Positions 8,690 to 17,242 of a stretch of 64,000 nucleotides of DNA are shown here, piece by piece. Numbering within the stretch: the stretch's first letter is position 1; every line of letters starts with the position of its first letter. A program made the translations under genes and the position numbers. The stretch is from Opitutus terrae PB90-1 (lineage in GTDB: Bacteria > Verrucomicrobiota > Verrucomicrobiia > Opitutales > Opitutaceae). The notes beneath the pieces were generated by a model. The model was not told the origin of the DNA and made no database searches. It saw nothing but the letters and a program-made list of their open reading frames with translations. The DNA is taken from the NCBI RefSeq assembly GCF_000019965.1, contig NC_010571.1, forward strand, positions 3,109,001-3,173,000, given 5' to 3'.

Positions 8690-8738
8690 TAGCCGGGGTC
8701 GCTGACCCCGGCGGCCGGCCTCAGCGAGGCCGGCTACA
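8690..8738. repeat. Two-hairpin palindromic element (TAGCCGGGGTCGCTGACC family)
   Basis: Between the divergent sigma and histidine kinase genes. The outer arms TAGCCGG and CCGGCTA enclose two stem-loops, CCGGGGTC-GCT-GACCCCGG and GGCCTC-AGC-GAGGCC. The same architecture recurs at 18660-18709 and, mutated, at 43858-43907. Confidence 0.85.
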
Positions 8739-8792
8739 GCACAGATTTCGCGCGTCTGGCCCCTTTCGCGCGCGAATCGCGCTTTGAAAGGC

Positions 8793-9842
8793 ATGAGCAT
8801 TCTCGAGCCGCTGCCCATTGCCACCGCCGGAAATCCAACCAGCGAAGAATTAGCGTCCGCCTTGTTCACGGCTTCCTCGCAGCCCCGGACCGGCCGGCAC
8901 TGGCTGCGCCGTTGGATCACGTGGCTGGGGCACCGGCTCACGGAACGGTGGATCCTACTGCAACGGGAGAGCACCCGGAAGCGCGAGATTCTGCACGGCA
9001 TCCGCCTTCGCACCGCCGAACTCGAGACCAAGAATGCAGCTCTCTGCGTGGAGATCGGACGGCGGGCGCGGGTGGAGCACGAACTGCGCGCCGCCAAAGA
9101 GACGGCAGAGGCGGCGGACCGCGCGAAGAGCCTGTTTCTGGCGTATCTCAGCCACGAGATCCGGACGCCGGTGAACGGAGTGATCGGAGTGGCGAACCTG
9201 CTCCGCGACACGGCGCTGAACCCTGAGCAGGCGGAGCTGGTTGAGACGCTGCAGGTGAGCAGTGCGGCCTTGCTCGCGATCCTCAACGACGTGCTGGATC
9301 TCGCGAAGATCGAATCCGGGCGGCTGGTGTTGGAGCGAATCGATTTCGACCTCGTCGAGGAGCTGCAGCACGCGATGATGCTGCACGCGGACGCCGCGGC
9401 GTACAAAAAACTCGATCTCTCGCTCGAAATCGACCGTGCCGTGCCGACGCGGGTGCGCGGCGATCCGCTGCGACTCCGGCAGATCGTGCTGAACCTGGTG
9501 GGCAATGCGGTGAAGTTCACCGAGCGCGGACGCGTGGTGGTGAAGGTGCGTTTCGATGGACCGACGGCCGAGGGGCTGCAGCTGCGCTGCGAGGTGATCG
9601 ACACCGGCATTGGCGTGCCGCGATGCGCGCAGGCTTCGCTGTTTCAGCCGTTCGTCCAGGCCGAGTGCTCGACGGCGCGCCGCTACGGCGGCACCGGCTT
9701 GGGGCTCGCGATTTGCAGGCGGCTCGCCGAGCTCATGCACGGCGAAATCGGCGTCACCAGCGTCGAGGGCTGCGGCTCCAATTTCTGGTTCACGGTCGAA
9801 GTGCAGCATGTTACCGCGGAAGCCAGTCAGCTGCGCGAGTGA
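8793..9842 (+). CDS. Soluble histidine kinase without a recognisable sensor domain
   Basis: This is a 349-residue sensor kinase of the type that autophosphorylates on histidine and passes phosphate to a response regulator. Residues 60-115 look like a coiled coil. The HisKA dimerisation domain follows, with the phospho-acceptor His at about residue 121 in [15 protein letters not shown]. The HATPase domain has the N-box [17 protein letters not shown], the G1 box [14 protein letters not shown] and the G2 box [13 protein letters not shown]. There is no transmembrane segment, PAS or receiver domain and no adjacent response regulator, so it is an orphan, probably cytoplasmic. The ATG at 8793 is preferred to a TTG nine bases upstream. 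It resembles the catalytic core of hybrid kinases. Confidence 0.9.
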   Translation: MSILEPLPIATAGNPTSEELASALFTASSQPRTGRHWLRRWITWLGHRLTERWILLQRESTRKREILHGIRLRTAELETKNAALCVEIGRRARVEHELRAAKETAEAADRAKSLFLAYLSHEIRTPVNGVIGVANLLRDTALNPEQAELVETLQVSSAALLAILNDVLDLAKIESGRLVLERIDFDLVEELQHAMMLHADAAAYKKLDLSLEIDRAVPTRVRGDPLRLRQIVLNLVGNAVKFTERGRVVVKVRFDGPTAEGLQLRCEVIDTGIGVPRCAQASLFQPFVQAECSTARRYGGTGLGLAICRRLAELMHGEIGVTSVEGCGSNFWFTVEVQHVTAEASQLRE

Positions 9843-9895
9843 CTGCGCGCTCGCGCCATGGTGTGGTGAATGTCGCCACGACGACGGACGCGGCG

Positions 9896-9961
9896 GTAGG
9901 GCGGGGTCTCCTGCCCCCGCCGCATTCTGCGACCCGGCGAGGTCGGGAGACCCCGCCCTAC
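9896..9961. repeat. GTAGGGCGGGGTCTCC palindromic element
   Basis: GTAGGGCGGGGTCTCC at 9896-9911 pairs with its near complement ending in CGCCCTAC at 9961. A CCCGCCGC...CCGGCGAGG interior lies between. It lies in the 328-base gap between the histidine kinase and the Ser/Thr kinase, which shows no gene. One frame of this element has no stop and reads RAGSPAPAA...SGDPALQ, almost the same peptide as that found inside the TauE permease at 43935-44001. Confidence 0.85.
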
Positions 9962-10170
9962 AATCGTGCCTGCCCGGCTTTCTGCGTGCGGCTCGCCGGC
10001 CCAGATCGAGCCTTGTCATAAAGCCAGCCAATTGTTACATCCACTCTGCGGCGACAGCGCCCGCAGCTCCGCGCTTCACCTTTCGAGCTCTCGGTCGCGC
10101 CTTGGCTTGCGGGCGTGCCGCCGCGCCGCGGCTTCCCTCCCGCTTCTCCCGCTTTGCTGCCCGTCTCGCC

Positions 10171-13131
10171 GTGGATCGCGACGACGAAATCTTCGCTGAC
10201 GCCATCGAGCTGCCAACCGCCGCCCGGGCTGCGCTGCTCGACCAGGCGTGCGCGAGTGATCCCGCGCAGCGGGCGCGGATCGAAGCGTTGCTCGCGGGAC
10301 ATAATGCGGCGGGAGCGTTTCTGGAAAAACCCGCCGGCGCGCCGCTGCCGCTGCCCGACGAGGAAAAGCCCGGCGACGTGATCGGCCGTTATCTGCTGCT
10401 GCAGAAGATCGGGGAGGGCGGCTGCGGGGCGGTTTATCTTGCGGAGCAGAAAATGCCGGTGCACCGACGCGTCGCGCTGAAGGTGATCAAGCTCGGCATG
10501 GATACACGGACGGTGATCGCGCGGTTCGAGGCCGAGCGGCAGGCGCTGGCGTTGATGGACCATCCCGACATCGCGCGGGTGTTCGATGCCGGCGCGACCG
10601 GCGCGGGGAGGCCGTTCTTCGTGATGGAACTGGTCGACGGGCTGCCGATCACGAAGTTCTGCGATGAGCATAGGCTGACAATTCCGGCGCGGCTGGAGCT
10701 GTTCGCGCGGGTGTGCCTGGCGCTGCAGCACGCACACCAGAAGGGAATCATTCACCGCGACGTGAAGCCGTCGAACATCCTCGTGGCGCTGCGCGACGGC
10801 GAACCGGCGCCGAAGGTGATCGACTTCGGCATCGCGAAGGCGACCCAGGACCGGCTGACCGAGCAGACGCTGGTGACGGGCGTGGATCAGTTTATCGGTA
10901 CGCCGGCCTACATGAGCCCGGAGCAGGCGGATCGACGCGATGGCGACATCGACACGCGCAGCGACATCTACGCGCTCGGGATCGTGCTCTACGAGCTGCT
11001 GTGCGGCCGCCTGCCGTTCGATCCGAAGACGCTCAGCCGGGCGGGAGTCGACGAGCTGCGGCGGATCATCCGCGAGGTCGAATCGCCGCGGCCATCGGCG
11101 GTCGTCGGTGTGGCCCTGCCAACCCTGAGTGACCACGGATTACGCGGATCGACACGGATGGATGACGTGAAAGAGGCAGGGAATCCGTGGATATCGGTGA
11201 GATCCGTGGTCGATCGATCCTCGGTTTGGCTGCGGTTTCACCGGCGTGGGAAGCGAACTCCAACCGCGACTCCGCCGAATATCTCGGTGGCCGCTGCTCG
11301 AGGGGTGACACCGAAGCAGCTTTCCTCAGCGCTCCGCGGCGATCTCGACTGGATCGTGATGCGCTGCCTGGAGAAGGACCGCGACCGTCGCTACGGCAGC
11401 GCACGGGAACTGGCCGATGACGTGTTGCGGCACCTGCGGCAGGAGCCCGTGGAGGCGCGGCCGCCGAACGCGGGCTATCGGCTGGAGCGGTTTGTCGCGC
11501 GGAACCGGCTGGCGTGTGCGAGTGCGGCGGCGATCGCGTTGGCGTTGATCGTCGGCACGGTCGTGAGCGTGCGCCAGGCGGTGCGCGCCACCCGCGCGGA
11601 ACGAATTGCGAACGCCGAGCGCGATCTCGCCCAGGCGGCGAGCCGGGCGGAGGCGGTGGCGCGCACCGATGCGCAGCGGCGGCAGGAGCAGGCGGAGGAT
11701 TTGCTCACGTTCATGCTCGGTGATTTTCGGACGGAGTTGCAGAAGATCGGCCGGCTGGCGCTACTGGATTCGGTGGGCGAGAAAGCGATGGCGTATTTCG
11801 CGGCGCTGAAGCCGGAGGAGTTGACGGACACGGCGCTGGCACGGCAGGCGAAAGCTTTGACGCAGATCGGTCAGATCCGGCTCGACCAGAATCGCTACGC
11901 CGACGCCCACGCGGCGTTCACCGCCGGCTACACCCGCGCAGCGGCGCTGGCGTCGCGGCATCCGCGGGATGGCGACATGCTCTTCGAGCGCGCGCAGGCG
12001 GAGTACTGGATCGGGTTCGTGGCACGCAGGCGAGGAGATGCTGTGGCGGAACGCGAGTGGCTCACGCGCTACCGCGATTCGGCGTTCGCTCTTTTGCACA
12101 CTGAAGGTGAAACGCCACGTGCCCAGAGCGAGCTGGCGTGGGGCTACCACAATATCGCCGTGTTGGATGTGGATGCTGAGAATTTCGTGACGGCACGGGC
12201 AGGGTTCGCAGCCGAGGGACGGATGGTTAAGGAGCTGCTGATCGCAGCACCAGGCGACGTACAACTCCAAATGAGGCTGGCGGAGATCGCGTCGTGGCTG
12301 GGGGAGATTTCTCGGCGTGATGGCGACTTTGTCGCGGCGATGGACTGTTATGCGGAGGCCGCGTCCCTATTCGAAAGAATCGCGTCGTTGGAGCCGGCGG
12401 TGCCGCATTGGCGCTATCGCGTGGCCAAAAGCCTGATATTCGCGGGCGAAGTGAAACGGTCACTGGGCCTCCGGATTGCGGCTGATAATTCGTATGCCCG
12501 GGCGATAGGGCTGATGAATGAGTTGGTGGCATTCGATCCGGCAAACAAATGGTGGCGGACGGAGGCCCTGCACGCTCGAATAGTGGGTGGGCGCCCAGGT
12601 TCTGAGGAATATGGCGCTGCTTTGTCGGAAGCGCTGACGGAACTCGAAATGATGGTCAAATCGGAGCCTTCCTCTCGGGCGCTGAAGCGACTTCTTGCGG
12701 AGACACTGCGCATGCAAAGCGCAGACCGTCTGGCGGCTGGTCGAGTTGACCAAGCAGAAGGCGATATTGAGCGAGCGATTGAAGTGGGCGAAGCGCTCGT
12801 TCGAGAGGGGCAGGCCGACGCCAACGTCTGTGCTGAAGCGGCACAGGCTCATCTACTCGCGGGCCGAATCGCGATGGAGCAAAGACGGGTTGCGCGTGCA
12901 CAGGAGCACTGGCGAGAAGTGCTGGCACTCCTTCGCACCCGGTTGGCGACCACCAAAGACTGCCGATTGCTGGACCCAGGCGCACAAGCCTACGTGTTGT
13001 TGGGAATGCTCGACCGGGCAAACCCTTTGGTCGAGCGACTGAGGCAGTGCGGCTATCACTCTTCCGATCCCTTGGCGGCGCCCATTCTGGACGTCGCCTC
13101 GTGGTCAACCAACGAAACCCAAAACCAATAA
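10171..13131 (+). CDS. Membrane Ser/Thr protein kinase with C-terminal repeat region
   Basis: This is a bacterial Hanks-type kinase of 986 residues from the likely GTG start at 10171 (DRDDEIFADAIELP is the usual family N-terminus). The kinase domain spans residues 74-405. It has the Gly loop GEGGCGAVYLA (81), the ATP-binding Lys 104 in VALKVIKLGM, catalytic HRDVKPSN (Asp 197), DFG (Asp 219 region) and GTPAYMSPEQA. A single helix (about 447-467) follows, then a long periplasmic part with TPR-like helices such as QAKALTQIGQIRLDQNRYAD. Residues of about 318-362 are not kinase sequence but a translated dispersed repeat (11129-11222), inserted in frame before KQLSSALRGDLDWIVMRCLE. The kinase lies in the same island as the ECF sigma factor, a common pairing. 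Confidence 0.88.
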   Translation: MDRDDEIFADAIELPTAARAALLDQACASDPAQRARIEALLAGHNAAGAFLEKPAGAPLPLPDEEKPGDVIGRYLLLQKIGEGGCGAVYLAEQKMPVHRRVALKVIKLGMDTRTVIARFEAERQALALMDHPDIARVFDAGATGAGRPFFVMELVDGLPITKFCDEHRLTIPARLELFARVCLALQHAHQKGIIHRDVKPSNILVALRDGEPAPKVIDFGIAKATQDRLTEQTLVTGVDQFIGTPAYMSPEQADRRDGDIDTRSDIYALGIVLYELLCGRLPFDPKTLSRAGVDELRRIIREVESPRPSAVVGVALPTLSDHGLRGSTRMDDVKEAGNPWISVRSVVDRSSVWLRFHRRGKRTPTATPPNISVAAARGVTPKQLSSALRGDLDWIVMRCLEKDRDRRYGSARELADDVLRHLRQEPVEARPPNAGYRLERFVARNRLACASAAAIALALIVGTVVSVRQAVRATRAERIANAERDLAQAASRAEAVARTDAQRRQEQAEDLLTFMLGDFRTELQKIGRLALLDSVGEKAMAYFAALKPEELTDTALARQAKALTQIGQIRLDQNRYADAHAAFTAGYTRAAALASRHPRDGDMLFERAQAEYWIGFVARRRGDAVAEREWLTRYRDSAFALLHTEGETPRAQSELAWGYHNIAVLDVDAENFVTARAGFAAEGRMVKELLIAAPGDVQLQMRLAEIASWLGEISRRDGDFVAAMDCYAEAASLFERIASLEPAVPHWRYRVAKSLIFAGEVKRSLGLRIAADNSYARAIGLMNELVAFDPANKWWRTEALHARIVGGRPGSEEYGAALSEALTELEMMVKSEPSSRALKRLLAETLRMQSADRLAAGRVDQAEGDIERAIEVGEALVREGQADANVCAEAAQAHLLAGRIAMEQRRVARAQEHWREVLALLRTRLATTKDCRLLDPGAQAYVLLGMLDRANPLVERLRQCGYHSSDPLAAPILDVASWSTNETQNQ
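11129..11222. repeat. ACCACGGATT/AATCCGTGG inverted repeat inside the kinase gene
   Basis: GACCACGGATTACGCGGATC and on begins near 11129. Its inverse arms GAATCCGTGG and ATCCGTGGTC lie at about 11189-11220. The element contributes in-frame codons to the kinase. The same vocabulary (ACCACGGATTGCTCGGATT) appears in an intergenic copy at about 44382-44410. Confidence 0.75.
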
Positions 13132-13143
13132 CCCGGAGACGAT

Positions 13144-13674
13144 ATGTACCGCGCAAGAGTCAAACTGACGGTGACGCAGTTCAACAAGACAAGCGGGGAG
13201 TTTGGTCCCGGCGTTGCCGCGCCGTATGTGAAGGCAAAGTTATCCGATCTCGTGGATATATCCGCGAAGCAACGATCGAAGGGCTCGCCATTCAAGCTCG
13301 AGCCGGAAGATCCGCCCGAAGGCGTTCCACAGAAGATCAAAATCAAAGTGGACGAAGGATACCGCAATGGAGCGGAGATTACCTATCAGCTTCCCGCTGG
13401 GACCGGCGCGAACGACAACTACACGATTCTTGGCGTGGCGTTCAGCTCGAGGAACGAGGAGAACAAGAAGGAGGTCGGCCGTCAGGAGTTTCCGCAGGTG
13501 ATGCTGAATCGCGACGAGGATAGCAGCGAGCTGACGATCACGGACATGTGCTCCGAGGTGAGCGAAAACAAAAAGGAGTTCTATTACGGGATCCTGATCC
13601 AGAACGTCAACGAGGGCACCATTGGCATTTACGATCCCGGCATCGTGCACGAACCGGTCGAACGCAGCACGTGA
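13144..13674 (+). CDS. Conserved hypothetical protein with a DP...EP tail motif
   Basis: This is a 176-residue soluble protein, charged and without signal peptide or membrane helix. Several segments suggest a beta-rich fold, such as RARVKLTVTQFN, KIKIKVDEGYRNGAEITYQL and NYTILGVAFSS. The C-terminal part, ITDMCSEVSENKKEFYYGIL, then GTIGIYDPGIVHEP, carries a DP...EP pair. That pattern recalls proteins labelled DP-EP family in databases, but this is from memory and was not checked. The gene starts 12 bases after the kinase stop, so it is probably co-transcribed with it. It may be a substrate or partner of the kinase; no function is known. Confidence 0.7.
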   Translation: MYRARVKLTVTQFNKTSGEFGPGVAAPYVKAKLSDLVDISAKQRSKGSPFKLEPEDPPEGVPQKIKIKVDEGYRNGAEITYQLPAGTGANDNYTILGVAFSSRNEENKKEVGRQEFPQVMLNRDEDSSELTITDMCSEVSENKKEFYYGILIQNVNEGTIGIYDPGIVHEPVERST

Positions 13675-13951
13675 TGGCTTAAGTCAGAACGACGCAGGGA
13701 CGCAAAGCTCAACGAGTCGGCCCGACGCCGGCGGCTTCGCGTCTCGGCGTTAGGTGAGGGATGGGATACGCCCCACGCCAGGGACATTGAGAGCGCGACA
13801 TCGCTGGACGGAATGGTGGGCAAGAGCGAGCCCTCGCCAGAGGCTACGGCGGACAAGTTGCCCGCGTTCCCAGGCGCAAGCGTGTTTTTTTGGGGGAACT
13901 CTGCGTTCCCTGCGATTGAATCGGATCGAGTCAGCGGCCAGGGAGGCACAG
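13675..13951. other. Gene-free tract left of the insertion sequence, repeat remnants
   Basis: No gene is supported here. The tract contains fragments of dispersed repeats: ACGACGCAGGGACGCAAAGC and TTCGCGTCTCGGCGTTAGG near 13690-13755, and GGCTACGGCGGACAAG near 13846. The last is half of a widespread CGAAGGCGGA/TCCGCCGTAGC element that also occurs at 19841-19869. Confidence 0.55.
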
Positions 13952-13973
13952 TGCCACATATTCGTTTACACTT
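13952..13973. repeat. Second, degenerate IS-end sequence outside the left inverted repeat
   Basis: TGCCACATATTCGTTTACACTT matches the adjacent IS end TGCCATAAATCCGCTGACAC and on at 17 of 22 positions, counted by eye. It lies directly outside the left inverted repeat in the same orientation. It may be an old IS end into which the present copy jumped, or an extra transposase binding site. Confidence 0.55.
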
Positions 13974-15281
13974 AGTGCCATAAATCCGCTGACACTTTTT
14001 CTGGGGTGCGATGCCCTGGAAGATCAAAACGGCGGAGCAGCAGCGTCAGGCTCTCGCTCGGGAGATGACGCGAGGCACGGTGTCGGTGACCGCGTTGTGC
14101 GCGCGGTTTGGCGTGAGCCGCACGACCGCTTACAAGTGGGCGGCGAGGTATGTGGCTCAGGGGGTAAACGGGCTGGTTGCGCGACAACCGGGCCGCCCCA
14201 AACAGGTGAGCCAGGCGTTGGCGCGGTGGCACGCGCGCGTGTTGCTCGCGCGTCAGGCGCGGCCCAGTTGGGGTGCGCCCAAGTTGCGGTGGTGGCTCGA
14301 GCGGACGCATCCCGGCGAGCGAGTGCCGTGTAGCCGGACGCTCCACCGGTGGCTGGTAGCCGCCGGTCGCGTGCACCAGCGACGTCGCAAGCTTAGAGCC
14401 GGACCGGGGCGGCCCGCCACCGTGCTCGCCGAGCGAGTGAACGCGGTCTGGACCGCGGACTTCAAGGGAGACTTTTACACCAAAGACGGAGCGTGGATCT
14501 TGGCTTTAACGGTGCGCGATCTGTACAGCCGCTTCATGCTTACGGCCCATCCCGTGCCCCGGCAGAGCGAGCCGGTGGTCCGCCGCGTGTTCGCGCGGCT
14601 GTTCCGCCGCTTCGGCGTGCCGCAGGCGATTCGGGTTGACCGCGGCACGCCGTTTTGCGGCAGCGGGCCGTATGGCCTGACCGCGCTGAGCCTATGGTGG
14701 CAGCGGCTGGGCATCGAAGTGCAGTTTGTCAGCCGCAAACGCCGCCTCGACAACAACGCTCACGAGCAGATGCACCGCATGCTCAAGGCCGAGGCCGCCA
14801 CGCCCGTGTCCCGCTCCTACGGCGCGCAAGTCCGACGCCTGCAGCGCTGGTGCGGCCGGTACAACCACGACCGTCCGCATGAGGGTTTGGCCGGACGCAC
14901 TCCGGCCAGCCTCTACCGCCCGAGCACCCGGCTGCTGCCCCGACTCGTGCCGCCACAGTACCCGCTCGGCTGCGTCACTCGCCGGGTCAGGCCTCACGGC
15001 TACGTGAAGCTGGACGGCAGCCATCGCCACATCGGTCGGGCCTTCGTTGGCCTGACCGTGGCGTTCACCCCTTACCGGCAGCTTTACCGCGTACACTTCG
15101 ATTCCCTCCTGCTGGGCACGATCGACCCGCGGCTAACCAGATCCGGCCTCGTCCCCGTTCGTAGGTTCAGGTGAGGGAGGGGCTGCGCCCCTCCCTCAAC
15201 CCTCCCCAAGCCTCATGGCTTCCTCTTCAAGACAAACGAACCCGGCTTGGTGCGAAAAAGTGTAAGCGGATTTATGTCACT
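13974..15281 (+). mobile_element. IS481-family insertion sequence, complete
   Basis: A 1308-base element carries one intact transposase gene. The left end (13974-14001) reads AGTGCCATAAATCCGCTGAC and on. The right end (15254-15281), reverse complemented, reads AGTGACATAAATCCGCTTAC and on. The two 28-base ends differ at two positions. The flanking bases do not show a target-site duplication that I can see, so the insertion may be old or the exact outer limit differs by a few bases. The interior between the transposase stop and the right end (15175-15253) is non-coding. Confidence 0.88.
14011..15174 (+). CDS. IS481-family transposase
   Basis: This is a 387-residue DDE transposase. The N-terminal helix-turn-helix is SVTALCARFGVSRTTAYKWA (about 25-44). 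A second DNA-binding region with basic residues follows. The catalytic core is of the retroviral integrase type: Asp 150 in VWTADFKGDF, Asp 210 in RVDRGTPF, and Glu 252 in DNNAHEQMHRMLKAE. The last 70 residues form the SH3-like C-terminal domain. The ATG at 14011 lies ten bases inside the left inverted repeat. The gene looks intact and so the element may still be active. Base composition matches the surroundings. Confidence 0.95.
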   Translation: MPWKIKTAEQQRQALAREMTRGTVSVTALCARFGVSRTTAYKWAARYVAQGVNGLVARQPGRPKQVSQALARWHARVLLARQARPSWGAPKLRWWLERTHPGERVPCSRTLHRWLVAAGRVHQRRRKLRAGPGRPATVLAERVNAVWTADFKGDFYTKDGAWILALTVRDLYSRFMLTAHPVPRQSEPVVRRVFARLFRRFGVPQAIRVDRGTPFCGSGPYGLTALSLWWQRLGIEVQFVSRKRRLDNNAHEQMHRMLKAEAATPVSRSYGAQVRRLQRWCGRYNHDRPHEGLAGRTPASLYRPSTRLLPRLVPPQYPLGCVTRRVRPHGYVKLDGSHRHIGRAFVGLTVAFTPYRQLYRVHFDSLLLGTIDPRLTRSGLVPVRRFR

Positions 15282-15404
15282 CCACCGGGACGGCCGCGCT
15301 CCCACGCAGATGCAGTAGCGCGTTTGTCCTGGGTCTACGGTCTTTGGTCGCTGGTCCTTAGGCCCTGATCCCGGTCCTCGATCCCGAGTCCGTGGTGAAG
15401 CTCG

Positions 15405-16343
15405 CTAAATCTGCCAGTCGTAGGCGCGGAGGTCGGTGTGCGAGGGATTCTCGATCAGCGCTTCCTTCTGCCGACGTGAGCGCGTTACGAGGTTCTCGCC
15501 CTTGTTGTAGACGACGGAGTCGGCCGGCACAGATTTGATCAGCCACACGTTGGACCCGATGATCGAGTTCTCGCCGATCTGCGTGTCGCCCCCGAGGATC
15601 GTCGCGTTCGCGTAGATCGTGACGTGGTCGCCGATATCCGGATGCCGTTTCACCCCCTTGATCGGGTCGCCGGCCTCGTCGGTCTCGAACGATTTTGCGC
15701 CGAGCGTAACGCCCTGATACAGTTTGACGTGATGGCCGATCGTCGCGGTCTCGCCGATGACCACGCCGGTGCAGTGGTCGATGAAAAAATGTGAACCGAT
15801 GCGCGCGCCGGGGTGCAGGTCGCAGCCGGTGCGCTCGTGCGCGAACTCGGTGATCATCCGCGGCAGCAGCGGGACGCCGGCGCGATAAAGCTCATGCGCG
15901 AACCGCTGCAGCGAAATCACGAGTACGCACGGGTAGGCGAGGATGATTTCCTCAATGGAGCGCGCCGCGGGATCGCCGCGGTAGGCCGCGGCGACGTCTG
16001 TCTGAATCACTTCGCGCAACGCGGGCAGCTGCGTCAGAATCTTGGTCGTGAGCTGGCGGGCGCTGCTGGCGGGACCGGGGATGCCGGAGAAGCGGAGGCA
16101 TTTCTCAATTTCGCTTTCCAGGCGTTTGTCGAGCTGCGTGAGCAGCTTCGCGACATGCCCGCCGACGGCTTCTTTCGTCAGCTTCGAGTTCTCGAAGAAC
16201 CCGGGAAAGAGCAGGTGCATGCAATCGACGGCGAGCTGGTTCACGGACGACTGCGCGGGGAGGTTGACGCCGTCGAGGTGATTGATGCCGCCGTGCTTCG
16301 CGTAGGATGCGAGCAGCGCCTGTTGGATATCGTCGAGACTCAT
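15405..16343 (-). CDS. cysE: Serine O-acetyltransferase
   Basis: The enzyme makes O-acetylserine from serine and acetyl-CoA, the carbon acceptor for sulfide in cysteine synthesis. The 312-residue protein starts at the ATG at 16343 (MSLDDIQQALLASY). The first 170 residues are the helical domain typical of longer EpsC/SAT forms. The left-handed beta-helix follows, with GARIGSHFFIDHCTGVVIGE (catalytic His and Asp), LYQGVTLGAKSF, KRHPDIGDHVTIYANATILG and a short tail. The open frame extends upstream through a repeat; those codons are ignored. It lies at the end of the sulfate assimilation cluster, 161 bases after the Rrf2 gene, and supplies the acceptor for the sulfide made by CysI. Confidence 0.94.
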   Translation of the reverse strand: MSLDDIQQALLASYAKHGGINHLDGVNLPAQSSVNQLAVDCMHLLFPGFFENSKLTKEAVGGHVAKLLTQLDKRLESEIEKCLRFSGIPGPASSARQLTTKILTQLPALREVIQTDVAAAYRGDPAARSIEEIILAYPCVLVISLQRFAHELYRAGVPLLPRMITEFAHERTGCDLHPGARIGSHFFIDHCTGVVIGETATIGHHVKLYQGVTLGAKSFETDEAGDPIKGVKRHPDIGDHVTIYANATILGGDTQIGENSIIGSNVWLIKSVPADSVVYNKGENLVTRSRRQKEALIENPSHTDLRAYDWQI

Positions 16344-16504
16344 GCCGGACGCCAACAGAAGCGCGACTTGGCCCGATGCGCGAGTGCGAAGAATGACATG
16401 CCGCGGCGGCGGCGCCACCGTGGAAATTCGAAGCACGAAGGCCGAAATTCGAAGCTCGAAATCCAAAAGGCGACCGCGGGCGGCCGCGCTCCCAACTGCG
16501 CGCG

Positions 16505-16918
16505 TCAGATGTAGTACATTTCCTCGGGCGCCTTCGTGACGAGCTGGTCGAGGGTATAACGCTTGGTTTTCTCTTCGAATGATTCGCGGATCTCGAGCCA
16601 CACCTGACGAATCCGCCGGCCGGAGCGACCCTCGTGATTGCCGCTCAGCTCAAGCACGGCGCCATCGATCAGCGTGATGATGTCGTAGAGCGAGATCTGG
16701 TCCGGCGGTCGGGCGAGCGCGTAACCTCCCTGAATGCCGCGGCGGCTGGTGATCAATCCGCCGTTGCGGAGTTCGCTCAGGATCTGCGCGAGAAAATTTG
16801 GCGGCAGCTTCTCCACCCGCGCGAGGTGCTCAATCTGCGCGAGCTCGCCGCTGCCGTGCAGCCGCGCGAGTTCCGCCAACACGCGGCACGCGTAATCGAC
16901 CTTGGTGGAAATCTTCAT
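16505..16918 (-). CDS. Rrf2-family regulator without Fe-S cysteines (CymR-like)
   Basis: This is a 137-residue winged-helix repressor. The start MKISTKVDYACRVLAELARL at 16918 is the classic Rrf2 beginning; the helix-turn-helix covers LARVEKLPPNFLAQILSELR, and the wing is GLITSRRGIQGGYALARPPD. The three clustered cysteines that bind the cluster in IscR and NsrR are absent: the region AVLELSGNHEGRSGRRIRQV has none, and only Cys 11 remains in the whole protein. That and the position between cysN and cysE suggest a CymR-type regulator, which senses cysteine supply through contact with CysK. This role is an inference from context. Confidence 0.88.
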   Translation of the reverse strand: MKISTKVDYACRVLAELARLHGSGELAQIEHLARVEKLPPNFLAQILSELRNGGLITSRRGIQGGYALARPPDQISLYDIITLIDGAVLELSGNHEGRSGRRIRQVWLEIRESFEEKTKRYTLDQLVTKAPEEMYYI

Positions 16919-16968
16919 TGCTGGATCAGCCGCACTAGACACCCGAACGACACGAAAGCCGAGCCAAT

Positions 16969-17241
16969 CGTGAAGACGTGGACCCGCGAATCACACGAAT
17001 GGGCGCTAAGAACGGAACGCCCGAAGGCAGCGTTCGCGGAACGATGGTGAAAAAACACAGATGGACACGGATGCACCCAGCAGAAGTTCAGCATCAGCCG
17101 CTGAGGCCCGGCAGGGGCCGTTCGGATCTGTGTCGATCGGTGTTCATCTGTGGCTGGTTCGCGGCTTGCGGACGGCTCGGAGAGCCGCCCTACCACGACC
17201 TTCGGTGTTCGCGTGATTTCGCGTTATTCGCGGGCACGCCG
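16969..17241. repeat. Composite repeat region between cysN and the Rrf2 gene
   Basis: The 324-base gap contains no gene but several repeats. Near 16980 there is CGCGAATCACACGAATGGGC. At 17056-17153 is a long inverted repeat with arms CACAGATGGACACGGAT and, inverted, GTGTTCATCTGTG. At 17171-17195 lies ACGGCTCGGAGAGCCGCCCT and on, the same element found in the hyfC1 tail (51788-51813). At 17205-17235 is a CGCGTGATTTCGCGTTATTC fragment. Confidence 0.75.
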
Positions 17242-17242
17242 C

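Noticed and set aside
13974-15281. Target-site duplication of the IS element
   Set aside because: The bases outside the two ends (ACACTT on the left, CCACCG on the right) do not match.
16344-16601. N-terminal extension of the serine acetyltransferase
   Set aside because: The codons derive from a GAAATTCGAAGC-type repeat and overlap the Rrf2 gene; ATG 16343 gives the family start.
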